A stretch of 64,000 nucleotides of DNA from positions 1 to 64,000 of the forward strand of contig CAVOKJ010000004.1 of NCBI GenBank assembly GCA_963696495.1, written 5' to 3'. The notes beneath the pieces were generated by a model. The model worked only from the letters and a program-made list of their open reading frames with translations. It was not told where the DNA came from and did no database searches. Positions 23,240 to 31,790 of the stretch are shown piece by piece. The position numbers and the translations under genes were made by a program. Numbering within the stretch: the stretch's first letter is position 1; every line of letters begins with the position of its first letter. The stretch is from Bog-756 sp963696495 (lineage in GTDB: Bacteria > Actinomycetota > Acidimicrobiia > Acidimicrobiales > RAAP-2).

Positions 23240-24554
23240 GCGGCCCGCCTCGGCCGCCCTGTTCGAGCGGGCCGGCCGCGTCATCCCCGGAGGGGTCAAC
23301 TCGCCGGTCCGGTCGTTCCGGTCGGTCGGGGGCCATCCCTACTTCGTGGCGCGCGGCGAGGGCGCCTACGTGTGGGACGCCGACGGCAACCGGCTCCTCG
23401 ACTTCGTCCAGTCCTACGGCGCCTCCATCCTTGGTCACGCCCACCCGTCGGTGGTCGGGGCGATCGACCGGGCGGCGGCACTGGGCACGACCTTCGGTGC
23501 CCCCACCGAGGGCGAGGTCCGGTTGGCCGAGGCCCTCTGCGCCCGGGTGAACGGTTGCCAGCAGGTCCGCCTGGTCTCGTCGGGGACCGAGGCCGCCATG
23601 AGCGCGGTGCGGGTCGCCCGCGGCTTCACCGGCCGGTCGCGCATCCTCAAGTTCGCCGGGTGCTACCACGGCCACTCCGACGGCCTCCTGGCCGGAGGGG
23701 GGAGTGGGGTCGCGACCCTCGGCCTTCCGGACTCGGCGGGCGTCCCGCCGGCCGCCGTGGCCGACACCATCGTCGCCCCCTACAACCAGGTCCCCGAGCT
23801 CGACGAGCGCGTCGCCTGCGTGATCGTGGAACCGGTGGCCGCCAACATGGGTCTGGTGCCGCCGAGGCCGGGCTTCCTCGAGGGGCTGCGGTCGGCGTGC
23901 GACCGGGTGGGGGCGCTGCTGGTGTTCGACGAGGTGATCACCGGCTTCCGGCTCGCCGAGGGTGGCGCATCGGCATGGTCGGGGGTGCGACCGGACCTGT
24001 GGTGCTTCGGGAAGGTCATCGGCGGGGGCCTCCCCGTCGGGGCCTTCGGGGGTCGGGCCGAGGTGTTGGGCGTGCTGGCGCCCGACGGTCCCGTGTACCA
24101 GGCGGGCACGTTGTCGGGCAATCCCCTGGCCACGGCGGCCGGGCTGGCCGTGCTCGACGCGCTCGACCCCGAGGCCTACGCCGGGCTCGCCGACCGGGTG
24201 GGCCGGTTCGCCCGCGAGTTGGAGGAGGCCCTGACCGTGGGGCTGGCCAAGGCCGGGGCGCTGGACGGTGACGGCCGTCCGGTGGAGGCGCGGGTGCCCG
24301 TGGTCGGGCCACTCGTCGGTGTCTTCTTCGTGCCGCAGGGGAGTGGCCCGGTCGACGACTACGACGGTGCGGCGGCCGCGGCGGCCACCGGTCTCTACGC
24401 CCGGTTCTTCCGGTCGATGCTGACGAGGGGGGTGGCGCTGGCGCCGGGTCCCTACGAGGTGGCGTTCCCGTCGATGGCCCACGGTGACCGCGAGCTCGAC
24501 CGCACCGTCGACGTGGCCGCCGAGGCCGTCTCCGACCTCGGCCCGTCGCGCTGA
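23232..24554 (+). CDS. hemL: Glutamate-1-semialdehyde 2,1-aminomutase
   Basis: 440 residues. A PLP enzyme that converts glutamate-1-semialdehyde to 5-aminolevulinate. It starts with the family block RVIPGGVNSPVRSFRSVGG (about 15-33). K261 in CFGKVIGGGLPVGAFGG binds PLP, and YQAGTLSGNPLA is present. It completes the C5 route together with hemA. A short insert of about 10 residues near 350-365 precedes the last helix block. The start lies within the hemB 3' end (8-nt overlap). Confidence 0.94.
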   Translation: MAERPASAALFERAGRVIPGGVNSPVRSFRSVGGHPYFVARGEGAYVWDADGNRLLDFVQSYGASILGHAHPSVVGAIDRAAALGTTFGAPTEGEVRLAEALCARVNGCQQVRLVSSGTEAAMSAVRVARGFTGRSRILKFAGCYHGHSDGLLAGGGSGVATLGLPDSAGVPPAAVADTIVAPYNQVPELDERVACVIVEPVAANMGLVPPRPGFLEGLRSACDRVGALLVFDEVITGFRLAEGGASAWSGVRPDLWCFGKVIGGGLPVGAFGGRAEVLGVLAPDGPVYQAGTLSGNPLATAAGLAVLDALDPEAYAGLADRVGRFARELEEALTVGLAKAGALDGDGRPVEARVPVVGPLVGVFFVPQGSGPVDDYDGAAAAAATGLYARFFRSMLTRGVALAPGPYEVAFPSMAHGDRELDRTVDVAAEAVSDLGPSR

Positions 24555-24558
24555 GCCG

Positions 24559-26001
24559 GTGACAGGGACGGCACCCTCCCGCCCCGTCGGGGGCGAACGA
24601 CCCGCGGGTTCCCGGCGCCTCCGGAGGCCGTCGGTGCGCAAGGGCCGGCCCACCAAGGTGCCCGAGGCGACGTCGTTCCTCTTCAGGGGCGTCGACATGG
24701 TCCAGGGTCCGGCCCAGGTCTCGGCCGAGCCGGGCGGACTGTCGGTGGCGTTCGACGAGCGGGGGATCGAGATCATCGGCCGGGAACCCGGCGAGCGCCA
24801 GGCGGTGTCGTGGGCCGATGTGCAACGGGTCTGGCTCGAAGGCTCGGACGGGGAACCGGGTGGGCGCCGGGTCACGTCGATCGAGGTGGAGTCGATCGGC
24901 GTGACCATCAGGCTCCTGATCGACGAGGACCCGGAGCGGTCCGTGGCCGTCGAAGCCCTCGAGCGCTGCCTCCTCCGGTGGGCGCGCCGGGTCCGGCCCG
25001 CACGCACCCCGGCCCGGCCGGCGCTGCGCCCGGTCCCACTCGCGGCGGGCGCCTCCCCGGGGAGCGCCCCGACCCCCTCCCCGGAAAGCGCCCCGGGCGG
25101 CGCCCCGTTCCCGCCGCCGGTCGTCGGCCCAGCTGCAGACCCGGGCGCCATGGTGCCCGTCGCCGGCCGGGCCGGGCCTCCCCCGGCCCGCCGGCGCCGG
25201 ACCTCGGTCCTGCTCACGGGGATCGCCCTCATCGTCGCCGGTGTCGGTCTGGCGCTCGTCCTCTCGGACCGGAACCCGTCGGCGCCGGTGGCCTCGCACG
25301 TCGCCCCACCCGCGCCGAGTGCCGACCAGCGAACGGCCGACCGGGTCATGCTCACCCAGGCCGACCTGCCGGTGGGGTGGAAGGTCGACCCCACCGGCCC
25401 GTCCGGTGACGTGCCACCCGACCTCCGCCAGGGGGAGGCGGCGATCACCGGGACCTTCGCCGGCTGCATGGGCATCTCGGGGCAGGAGGCGTCCGTCCTG
25501 CTGGGCGGCCGGGCCGCCGACCAGACGGCCCAGTCCTCGTCGCCGATCTTCGTCGCCCCCTCGACCACCGGCGACGGCTCCACCCTCCAGCTCCAGACGG
25601 CGGCCTCGATCGTCCGCACGCACGCCGACGAGCAGCGTGACCTGGCCCCGTTCGGCAGTCCGCACTACCCGACCTGTGCCGCCACTGCCATCGCCTCGGA
25701 GCTCCAACTCGGGGTGGACGACGGCTCGGGCGGCCAGGCCACCCCCGCCACGGGCTCGCTGATCGCCCTCCCCGACTCGTCGGGCCAGCGGCTCACCGCC
25801 CTGGAGGTCACGTGCCGGGTGTCCGATCACGGGGACTCCGTGCCGGTGGAGGTGGAGGCAGTGTTCCTCGGGGGCGACAGGATCGAGGCGAACCTCGAGG
25901 CGTTCGCCGTCGGCGAGCCGATCCCGGTCGGCGCGGTCTCGGCACCGCTGAAGGCATTCGAGCAGCGTGTGGCCACCCGGGGCGACGGTACGAGGGTCTG
26001 A
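24559..26001 (+). CDS. Single-pass membrane protein with DLPxGW domain, copy 1
   Basis: 480 residues, function not recognised. The N-terminal cytoplasmic domain (about 35-145) resembles a small beta-rich fold: GGLSVAFDERGIEIIG ... VSWADVQRVWLEG ... GVTIRLLIDED. A Pro/Ala-rich linker (about 150-210) leads to one membrane helix (SVLLTGIALIVAGVGLALVL, about 215-234). The exported domain begins with LTQADLPVGWKV, has cysteines at AGCMG, PTCAA and EVTCR, and ends AFEQRVA. The next gene has the same layout, so the two are diverged paralogues. It begins 4 nt after hemL but is functionally unconnected as far as can be seen. Confidence 0.6.
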   Translation: MTGTAPSRPVGGERPAGSRRLRRPSVRKGRPTKVPEATSFLFRGVDMVQGPAQVSAEPGGLSVAFDERGIEIIGREPGERQAVSWADVQRVWLEGSDGEPGGRRVTSIEVESIGVTIRLLIDEDPERSVAVEALERCLLRWARRVRPARTPARPALRPVPLAAGASPGSAPTPSPESAPGGAPFPPPVVGPAADPGAMVPVAGRAGPPPARRRRTSVLLTGIALIVAGVGLALVLSDRNPSAPVASHVAPPAPSADQRTADRVMLTQADLPVGWKVDPTGPSGDVPPDLRQGEAAITGTFAGCMGISGQEASVLLGGRAADQTAQSSSPIFVAPSTTGDGSTLQLQTAASIVRTHADEQRDLAPFGSPHYPTCAATAIASELQLGVDDGSGGQATPATGSLIALPDSSGQRLTALEVTCRVSDHGDSVPVEVEAVFLGGDRIEANLEAFAVGEPIPVGAVSAPLKAFEQRVATRGDGTRV

Positions 26002-26002
26002 G

Positions 26003-26031
26003 GCCCCCTCGGGGCACCGACAAGTTTTTTT
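26003..26031 (+). terminator. Possible intrinsic terminator
   Basis: The hairpin GCCCC-CTC-GGGGC (26003-26015) is followed after 9 nt by seven T (26025-26031). The gap is long for a classical terminator, but this is one of very few T runs in the window and it directly follows a stop codon. Confidence 0.45.
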
Positions 26032-26301
26032 CCATTTCGGCGTTGGATCCGACTAAATTGCCGGCCACTGCGTCAATATGGACAAGTGCAACAGCCGTGG
26101 CGCGCCCCGACAGCTGCCGGATCCCCCGGTCGGCCTCGAGCGGTTGGCCGGCCAGGTCCGGACGGTGTCCGAACCTCGTCGCAGACGTACTTCCCGCAGT
26201 GCCAGAGCATCGAGTGGAGCCAGAGCATCGAGTGGAGCAATGCAGTTGACTGAGCCGATGGACGGCCCCGGGGCGAGCCCCCGGCGATCGAGGAGTGGTA
26301 C
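26032..26301 (+). other. Leader region of second paralogue with tandem repeat
   Basis: No gene is supported. The first 80 bases are AT-rich for this genome and may hold the promoter. An 18-bp tandem repeat, CAGAGCATCGAGTGGAGC, occupies 26203-26220 and 26221-26238. An AGGAG ribosome site (26291-26295) precedes the ATG at 26302. Confidence 0.5.
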
Positions 26302-28515
26302 ATGACGGTCGGAATCACGGAACTTCCTCCTGAGGGCATGCAACTCGGCGGTGTCGCCCTCGCCGGCGATGCCGACCGGGGGACGAAGACGACGGAGGGC
26401 CTGAGCCTCCTGTTCACGACGGCGGGGATCACCGTGCAGGGTCCTCAGCCCCAGATCGAGCGGTTGCTCGTGTGGTCCGGCCTCGACACCGCCACCTGTC
26501 GGGAGAAGATCGCCCTCACCGACGGCCGCAGTGCCGCGGTGATGGAGCTGACCTCGGGCGGGCAGTCGATCCGGTTCCTCCTGCCGACCGAGACCGTCAC
26601 CCCCGGTCAGGCCGCCTACCTCGACCAGGCACTGCCGGCCTGGCTCGCCCGGTACAAGGGTTCGTCCGGGCCGAGCGCCACGCCGCCTCCGGCCCCACCG
26701 GCCTCCCAGACGACCTCGACGGGCGGCGCGCCCGGCGCACCCGCCGCCGCTGCTGCGGCCGGAGCCGCCGCCGGAGCCGTCGGTGCCGCCGCCAACGGGA
26801 GCGGCACCGGACCCGGGGGCGTCACGCCCCCCGCTCCGCACGCCACCACCCCGCCCCCACCTCCGCCGACCGGTCACGCGGCCGGCTCGGCGACCGGGCC
26901 CGACGCCGGCAGCACCTCGTCGCCCGCGCCGTCGTTCGCCTCCACCCCGGCGGAGGCACCGCCACCGCCACCGCCCGGCGGCATAGCCGCCACCCAGTCC
27001 GCCGGCCCACCGCCTCCCCCCACCGTCGCGCCACCGGGATCCGGCCTGGGCGCCCCCGCTGCCGCTGCCGCGGCCGCCGGCGTGGCCGCCGGATGGGAGG
27101 GGCTGGCCGATCCGGCCGCCCACGGAGCCGAGGCCGCCGCGTGGCAGGGTCCACCGCTCGGCCAGGTGCCCGCCGGCGACGTCCTGCCGCCCCAGAAGAA
27201 GACGAGGTCCTGGCGACGGGGTCGCCAGGACGCCGAGGCGCCGCCCCCGCCGGGTGCATCCGGCCAGCTCCAGCCTCCGTCGGGACCGCCGCCGAACCCG
27301 GTGATCCTGACCCCCGGCACGCTGCCGCCCCCGGCCGGGTACCCGCCGCCGTCCGGCCTGCAGGACCCGTTGGTGTGGAAGCCGCCGATCGACCCGGTCA
27401 CCGGCGAGGCGGTGTGGGACACCACCACCCCGGCTGCCGACTTCGCCGCGCCCACCGAGACCGCTCCCAAGCGGTCGAGGGGATGGAAGCGCGGCGCCAA
27501 GGCCGGTGCTGCGGCCGGCGTGGCCGCCGGTGCCGCCGGGGCCACCGCCCTCGACGGAGGTCCCGGGTTCGCCGCGCCGACCACCGCTCCGGGTGCGCCG
27601 GGCGTCGCGGGCGCACCGGGGGACACGGGTGCCGGGACGTCAGGGCCCGGCGACCCGTTCGCCACCGCCGGGCAGCCCCCGGCCCCGGGCGACGGCACGG
27701 TGCCCCCGGCGTCGGGCGGGCACTCCGCCAAGGGGGGCCGGAACAACCGCACGGCGATACTCCTCTTGGTGCTCCTGCTCGTGGTCGTGGCCGCCGGTGG
27801 CGCCTACTACTTCGTCAAGAACCGCAACAACAACACCACCACCACCACCGTGGCCCCGGCCGTCCCGTCGGGCGGCGCCGCCGCCTACGCGCTGGCGCAG
27901 TCGATCAACCTGCGGCTCACCGACCTTCCGACCGGGTGGACCCACGACACGGCACCGGGGGCGGCGGCCAGGCCACCGGCACCCAGCGCCGCCGCGCTGG
28001 CGTCGGCCAACCAGGCCCTGGCGACGTGCCTCGACCAGCCGACCGCCGTCGTGTCCGGCCTGTTCGGCCTGTCGGCTCCCGGCCAGCTGGCCCTGGCCAC
28101 CTCGCCGGTCTTCCAGAGTGCCTCGGTCCCGGGCATCCAGATGTACTCGGCGACGCGGACCATGAGCACGGCAACCGAGGCACAGGCTCTCGCCGCGCCG
28201 TTCGTGGCCCCCAACTTCGCCACGTGCTACGGCACCTACCAGACGACGTTGGCCTCCGCCGCCGTGCCCGGCGCCACCGCCGCGGTGCAGGTGGTCACCC
28301 TCACCGCACCGAGCACCGTGCACTCGTTCGGGTACGTGACCACCTTCACCCTCCCGGGTCAGGGCACCGAGGTGGTGGGCCAGGCCTTCATCATCGGCGG
28401 GAGGACGGAGACCCGTCTGCAGCCCTCCACCACCGGTGCGGCCATCCCCTCGAGCGACTTCAACCCGCCCTACAACGCCATCGTCGGCCGGGTGGCCCAG
28501 GCCGCCGCCCGCTGA
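26302..28515 (+). CDS. Single-pass membrane protein with DLPxGW domain, copy 2
   Basis: 737 residues, function not recognised. Same architecture as the preceding gene but with a much longer linker. The N-terminal domain (about 1-120) has SLLFTTAGITVQG and GGQSIRFLLPTE. A Pro/Ala/Gly-rich region of about 370 residues follows, probably disordered. One membrane helix (ILLLVLLLVVVAAGGAYYFV, about 495-514) leads to an exported domain starting LRLTDLPTGWTHD, with cysteines at ATCLD and ATCYG. Thr- and Asn-rich runs flank the helix. The linker is long enough to span a thick wall if exported, but by topology it should be cytoplasmic. Confidence 0.6.
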   Translation: MTVGITELPPEGMQLGGVALAGDADRGTKTTEGLSLLFTTAGITVQGPQPQIERLLVWSGLDTATCREKIALTDGRSAAVMELTSGGQSIRFLLPTETVTPGQAAYLDQALPAWLARYKGSSGPSATPPPAPPASQTTSTGGAPGAPAAAAAAGAAAGAVGAAANGSGTGPGGVTPPAPHATTPPPPPPTGHAAGSATGPDAGSTSSPAPSFASTPAEAPPPPPPGGIAATQSAGPPPPPTVAPPGSGLGAPAAAAAAAGVAAGWEGLADPAAHGAEAAAWQGPPLGQVPAGDVLPPQKKTRSWRRGRQDAEAPPPPGASGQLQPPSGPPPNPVILTPGTLPPPAGYPPPSGLQDPLVWKPPIDPVTGEAVWDTTTPAADFAAPTETAPKRSRGWKRGAKAGAAAGVAAGAAGATALDGGPGFAAPTTAPGAPGVAGAPGDTGAGTSGPGDPFATAGQPPAPGDGTVPPASGGHSAKGGRNNRTAILLLVLLLVVVAAGGAYYFVKNRNNNTTTTTVAPAVPSGGAAAYALAQSINLRLTDLPTGWTHDTAPGAAARPPAPSAAALASANQALATCLDQPTAVVSGLFGLSAPGQLALATSPVFQSASVPGIQMYSATRTMSTATEAQALAAPFVAPNFATCYGTYQTTLASAAVPGATAAVQVVTLTAPSTVHSFGYVTTFTLPGQGTEVVGQAFIIGGRTETRLQPSTTGAAIPSSDFNPPYNAIVGRVAQAAAR

Positions 28516-28552
28516 TCACGTCCCCGGCGTCCCGACCGCCGGGTCGCCGGTC

Positions 28553-29884
28553 TCAGACCCCTTCCGGGGCCAGTCGGGCGATCAGGGCGAGGGCTCGGTA
28601 GGCGGCCTCGGCCGGCCCGGTCTCGTCCGGTCGCAGGAGGTTGGACATGATCCGCAGGATCCAGGTCATGAGCGATTCGGAGTACATGCCGGTCCCCACG
28701 CACAGCTGCATGAGCTCGGGTCGGCTGATCACCCGGATGAAGGCCCTCGCCACCCGGTAGTAGAGCCCGTAGGCGTCGTCGAGGCGGGCCTCGTAGCGCT
28801 CGAGGGCCTCCGGCCCGCCACCCTGGAGCGCCTCACCCAGCGACACGGCGGCCAGGCGGCCGGTCTCGTAGCCGTAGGCGATCCCCTCCCCGTTGAAGGG
28901 GTTGATCGACCCGGCGGCGTCGCCCACCACCAGCGTGGTGGGTCCGATCCTCGGCCCGACGGCCAGGCCCATCGGGAGCTTGCCCCCGGTCGGTGCGCCG
29001 AGGCTGGTCGACGGGGAGAGCTCCCACTCCTTCGGTGCGTAGGCCACGAAGTGGTCCATCAACGTCGAGGTGTTCACGCCCTTCCACCGCCGGTCGGTGG
29101 ACAGCAGGCCCACCCCGACGTTGACCCGGCCGTCACCCAGCGGGAAGATCCACCCGTAGCCGGGGACGACCTTGCCGTCGCCGTCGCGGATGTCGAGGTG
29201 CGACTCGATGAAGGTCTGGTCGTGCCCGGGGGAGGTGTAGTAGCCCCGGAGCGCCATGCCCATGGGCTGGGAGCGGTCACGGGCCGTGCCGAGGGACCGT
29301 CCGAACCTCGAGTTCGCCCCGTCGGCCACCACCACGTAACGGGCCCGCACGTTGCGCACCTCGCCCGTGGACTTCTCCTTCACCACGGCCCCGGCACAGG
29401 CGGGCAGACCCGGGGCCGGCCGGGCGGTCGGAGGGTCGGTGGGGACAGGCCGTGCGTGGTCGAGGATCGGCTCGACCGCCTCGGTGCCCTGCCACACGGT
29501 GGCTCCAGCCTTGACGGCCCGCTCGTTCACGATGGCGTCGAGGTCGTGGCGGGTCACCACGTAGCCGTAGGAGGGGAAGCTCGGGTGCTCGGGCCACGGC
29601 AGGTCGAGGACCCTGCCGTAGGCGTGGGCCCGCAGCCCCGAGTAGCGGTGGGCCCCGGTGAGCGAGCCCTCGATCCCCATGTCGGCCAGCTGGCGCACCG
29701 AGCGCGGCGTGAGCCCGTCGCCGCAGGTCTTCTCGCGGGGGAAGACCTTCTTCTCCACCAGGGCGACGTCCCAGCCGGCCTCGGCCAGCCAGTAGGCGCA
29801 CGACGAGCCCGAGGGGCCCCCGCCGACCACCAGGACGTCGTGGACGTGGTCGGTGCCGTCCGGGGGATGGGTGGTGGAGTTCAC
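28553..29884 (-). CDS. Geranylgeranyl reductase-family flavoprotein
   Basis: 443 residues, FAD-dependent. The N-terminal dinucleotide motif VVGGGPSGSSCAYWLAEAG (about 19-37), the YGYVVTRHDLD block and the second FAD motif VGDAAGSINPFNGEGIAYG define the family. Members reduce isoprenoid double bonds; in actinobacteria a homologue next to the nuo operon is a good candidate for partial saturation of the menaquinone side chain (MenJ-like). The GTG at 29884 is favoured by TACGAT 8 nt upstream; another GTG lies at 29890. It is divergent from nuoA, sharing a 120-bp region. Confidence 0.85.
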   Translation of the reverse strand: MNSTTHPPDGTDHVHDVLVVGGGPSGSSCAYWLAEAGWDVALVEKKVFPREKTCGDGLTPRSVRQLADMGIEGSLTGAHRYSGLRAHAYGRVLDLPWPEHPSFPSYGYVVTRHDLDAIVNERAVKAGATVWQGTEAVEPILDHARPVPTDPPTARPAPGLPACAGAVVKEKSTGEVRNVRARYVVVADGANSRFGRSLGTARDRSQPMGMALRGYYTSPGHDQTFIESHLDIRDGDGKVVPGYGWIFPLGDGRVNVGVGLLSTDRRWKGVNTSTLMDHFVAYAPKEWELSPSTSLGAPTGGKLPMGLAVGPRIGPTTLVVGDAAGSINPFNGEGIAYGYETGRLAAVSLGEALQGGGPEALERYEARLDDAYGLYYRVARAFIRVISRPELMQLCVGTGMYSESLMTWILRIMSNLLRPDETGPAEAAYRALALIARLAPEGV

Positions 29885-29892
29885 GATCACTG

Positions 29893-29898
29893 ATCGTA
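29893..29898 (-). promoter_or_regulatory. -10 element TACGAT of reductase gene
   Basis: Minus-strand TACGAT ends 8 nt before GTG 29884 and decides the start; a GTG at 29890 would be only 2 nt away. Confidence 0.45.
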
Positions 29899-30004
29899 GG
29901 GGCCGGGGCGGACCCGTGGCACAGCGGGGGCCGGTCGACGCCCGGCATCCCGGCGTCCAGCGGATGTGCCTGCCCGAACGGGCACGTGGTAAAAACAACT
30001 TCCT

Positions 30005-30574
30005 GTGGACGATTATCTGCCGATCCTCATCCTGCTCATCCTCGGGTTCCTGTTCGCCGCCCTCTCGTTCGTGGCCTCGTCACTGCTGGCCCCGGGGAAG
30101 CGCCCGACGGCGGCGAAGACGGCCCCCTACGAGTGCGGCATCGTCCCGGGCATCGATCCACCGACCCGGTTCCCGGTGCGCTTCTACCTGATCGCCATGA
30201 TCTTCATCATCTTCGACATCGAGATCGTCTTCCTCTACCCGTGGGCGGTGATCTTCCGCCAGCTGCGCTCCTTCGGGCTGGTCGAGGTGGTGGTCTTCGC
30301 CGCCGTCGTGTTCATCTCCTTCCTCTTCCTGGTGAGCAACGGCGCCCTGAGCTGGGGACCGGCCAAGCGCCTGGTCGGGGCCATGCCGTCGAGGACCTCC
30401 GAGTCGACCATCGCACGCATCTCGGCCGGACCGGGGGGTCCCGGCCGCTCGACGACGCGCACCGCTGGGGGCACCGAGCCCGCGGGTCGGCCCGCGGCCG
30501 GTGGTCCAGATCCAGACGCCCCGACGACCGGAGAGCCGGCCACTGCGCCGAGCGGACCCGGTCGGGCCGCGTAG
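30005..30574 (+). CDS. nuoA: NADH-quinone oxidoreductase subunit A
   Basis: 189 residues. A small membrane subunit of complex I with three helices (about 5-28, 60-80, 88-110). The conserved TAPYECGIVPG and FDIEIVFLYPW blocks, near the quinone-cavity loop, are intact. The last 70 residues form a Gly/Pro/Ala-rich cytoplasmic tail absent from most NuoA proteins. It starts with GTG and heads the complete nuoA-N operon, whose genes mostly overlap by 1-8 nt. Confidence 0.93.
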   Translation: MDDYLPILILLILGFLFAALSFVASSLLAPGKRPTAAKTAPYECGIVPGIDPPTRFPVRFYLIAMIFIIFDIEIVFLYPWAVIFRQLRSFGLVEVVVFAAVVFISFLFLVSNGALSWGPAKRLVGAMPSRTSESTIARISAGPGGPGRSTTRTAGGTEPAGRPAAGGPDPDAPTTGEPATAPSGPGRAA

Positions 30575-30594
30575 CGCGGGGGAGGAGGCCGGCC

Positions 30595-31266
30595 ATGGGT
30601 CTCGAGGACCTGCAGCACAATTTCCTCACCGGTCGACTCGAGGACCTGGTCAAATGGGCACGGACCTACTCGATGTGGCCGGCCACCTTCGGGCTGGCCT
30701 GCTGTGCCATCGAGATGATGTCGGTGGGGGCGGCCGACTTCGACCTGGCCCGCTTCGGGATGGAGGTCTTCCGGGCGTCGCCGCGCCAGGCCGACCTCAT
30801 GATCGTGGCCGGGCGCGTGTCACAGAAGATGGCCCCCGTCCTCCGCCAGGTCTACGACCAGATGATGGAGCCCAAGTGGGTCCTGTCGATGGGCGTCTGC
30901 GCCAGCACGGGCGGCATGTTCAACAACTACGCCATCGTCCAGGGCGTGGACCAGATCGTCCCGGTCGACGTGTACGCACCCGGTTGCCCGCCGACCCCCG
31001 AGACCCTCATGCACGCCATCCTCACGCTGCACGAGAAGGTGCGGACCAACGACATCACCCACCGCGCCCCGGTCGCCATGCTCGGCCCGGCGGACGGCCC
31101 GGAGGGAACCACCCTGGCCCACGACGAGGGTGAGGACACCGACGACGGCCGCACCCACGCCGACGAGGCCACCTCGGGCTGGACCCCGGACCGCCCCGAC
31201 GCCGTGCACCTCGGGACTCCCAAGCGCAATCCGGTGATCGCCCGGAGCGTTGGTGAGCCCCTGTGA
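30595..31266 (+). CDS. nuoB: NADH-quinone oxidoreductase subunit B
   Basis: 223 residues. It carries the N2 [4Fe-4S] cluster that hands electrons to quinone. All four ligands are present: C36 and C37 (tandem CC), C102 (GVCASTGG) and C131 (PGCPP). GGAGGAGG precedes the ATG. Residues after about 165 are an acidic tail beyond the family core. The stop overlaps nuoC by 4 nt (GTGA). Confidence 0.95.
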   Translation: MGLEDLQHNFLTGRLEDLVKWARTYSMWPATFGLACCAIEMMSVGAADFDLARFGMEVFRASPRQADLMIVAGRVSQKMAPVLRQVYDQMMEPKWVLSMGVCASTGGMFNNYAIVQGVDQIVPVDVYAPGCPPTPETLMHAILTLHEKVRTNDITHRAPVAMLGPADGPEGTTLAHDEGEDTDDGRTHADEATSGWTPDRPDAVHLGTPKRNPVIARSVGEPL

Positions 31267-31790
31267 CGGTGATCGACGGACCGGAGGTCGTCGAGGAGCC
31301 CAGCGGGGCGAGCGAATCGGGCGGCGGGTCGTCGCGCCGGCCCGGGCGCCCGAACCAGGAGGTCGTCTTCCCCAGCCGCGAGCAGTACGTCGGGGTGGTG
31401 GCCGAGTACCGCGACGGTGGCTTCGAGACGTGCTCGGACCTGTGCGGGGTGGACTACCTCACCCATCCCGGCCGGACCCTGCCCGAGGGCGTGACCCCCG
31501 AGCGGTTCGAGGTGGTGGTCAACCTGCTCTCGCTGAGCCAGGCCCGGCGCATCCGCATCCGCCTGCAGGTCCCCGAGACGGATGCCACGGCACCGTCCCT
31601 CTTCGAGCTGTACCCCGGCACCGAGGCGATGGAGCGCGAGGCCTACGACCTCTTCGGCATCGTGTTCTCCGGGCACCCCGACATGACCCGCATCCTCCTG
31701 CCCGAGGACTGGGAGGGCCATCCCCTGCGCAAGGACTACGGAGTGGGCCGGGTGCCGGTCCAGTTCAAGGGAGCACCGGGCCCCCGATGA
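31263..31790 (+). CDS. nuoC: NADH-quinone oxidoreductase subunit C
   Basis: 175 residues, 30-kDa subunit of the peripheral arm. The signature EREAYDLFGIVFSGHPDMTR, then ILLPEDWEGHPLRKDYG, near 122-158, is complete. It has a short Gly/Ser-rich N-terminus. It is separate from NuoD; in some bacteria the two are fused. It overlaps nuoD by 4 nt (ATGA). Confidence 0.94.
   Translation: MTVIDGPEVVEEPSGASESGGGSSRRPGRPNQEVVFPSREQYVGVVAEYRDGGFETCSDLCGVDYLTHPGRTLPEGVTPERFEVVVNLLSLSQARRIRIRLQVPETDATAPSLFELYPGTEAMEREAYDLFGIVFSGHPDMTRILLPEDWEGHPLRKDYGVGRVPVQFKGAPGPR

Noticed and set aside
26072..26301. Short plus-strand frame before the second DLPxGW gene
   Set aside because: It consists partly of the 18-bp tandem repeat and has no domain or conservation signal.
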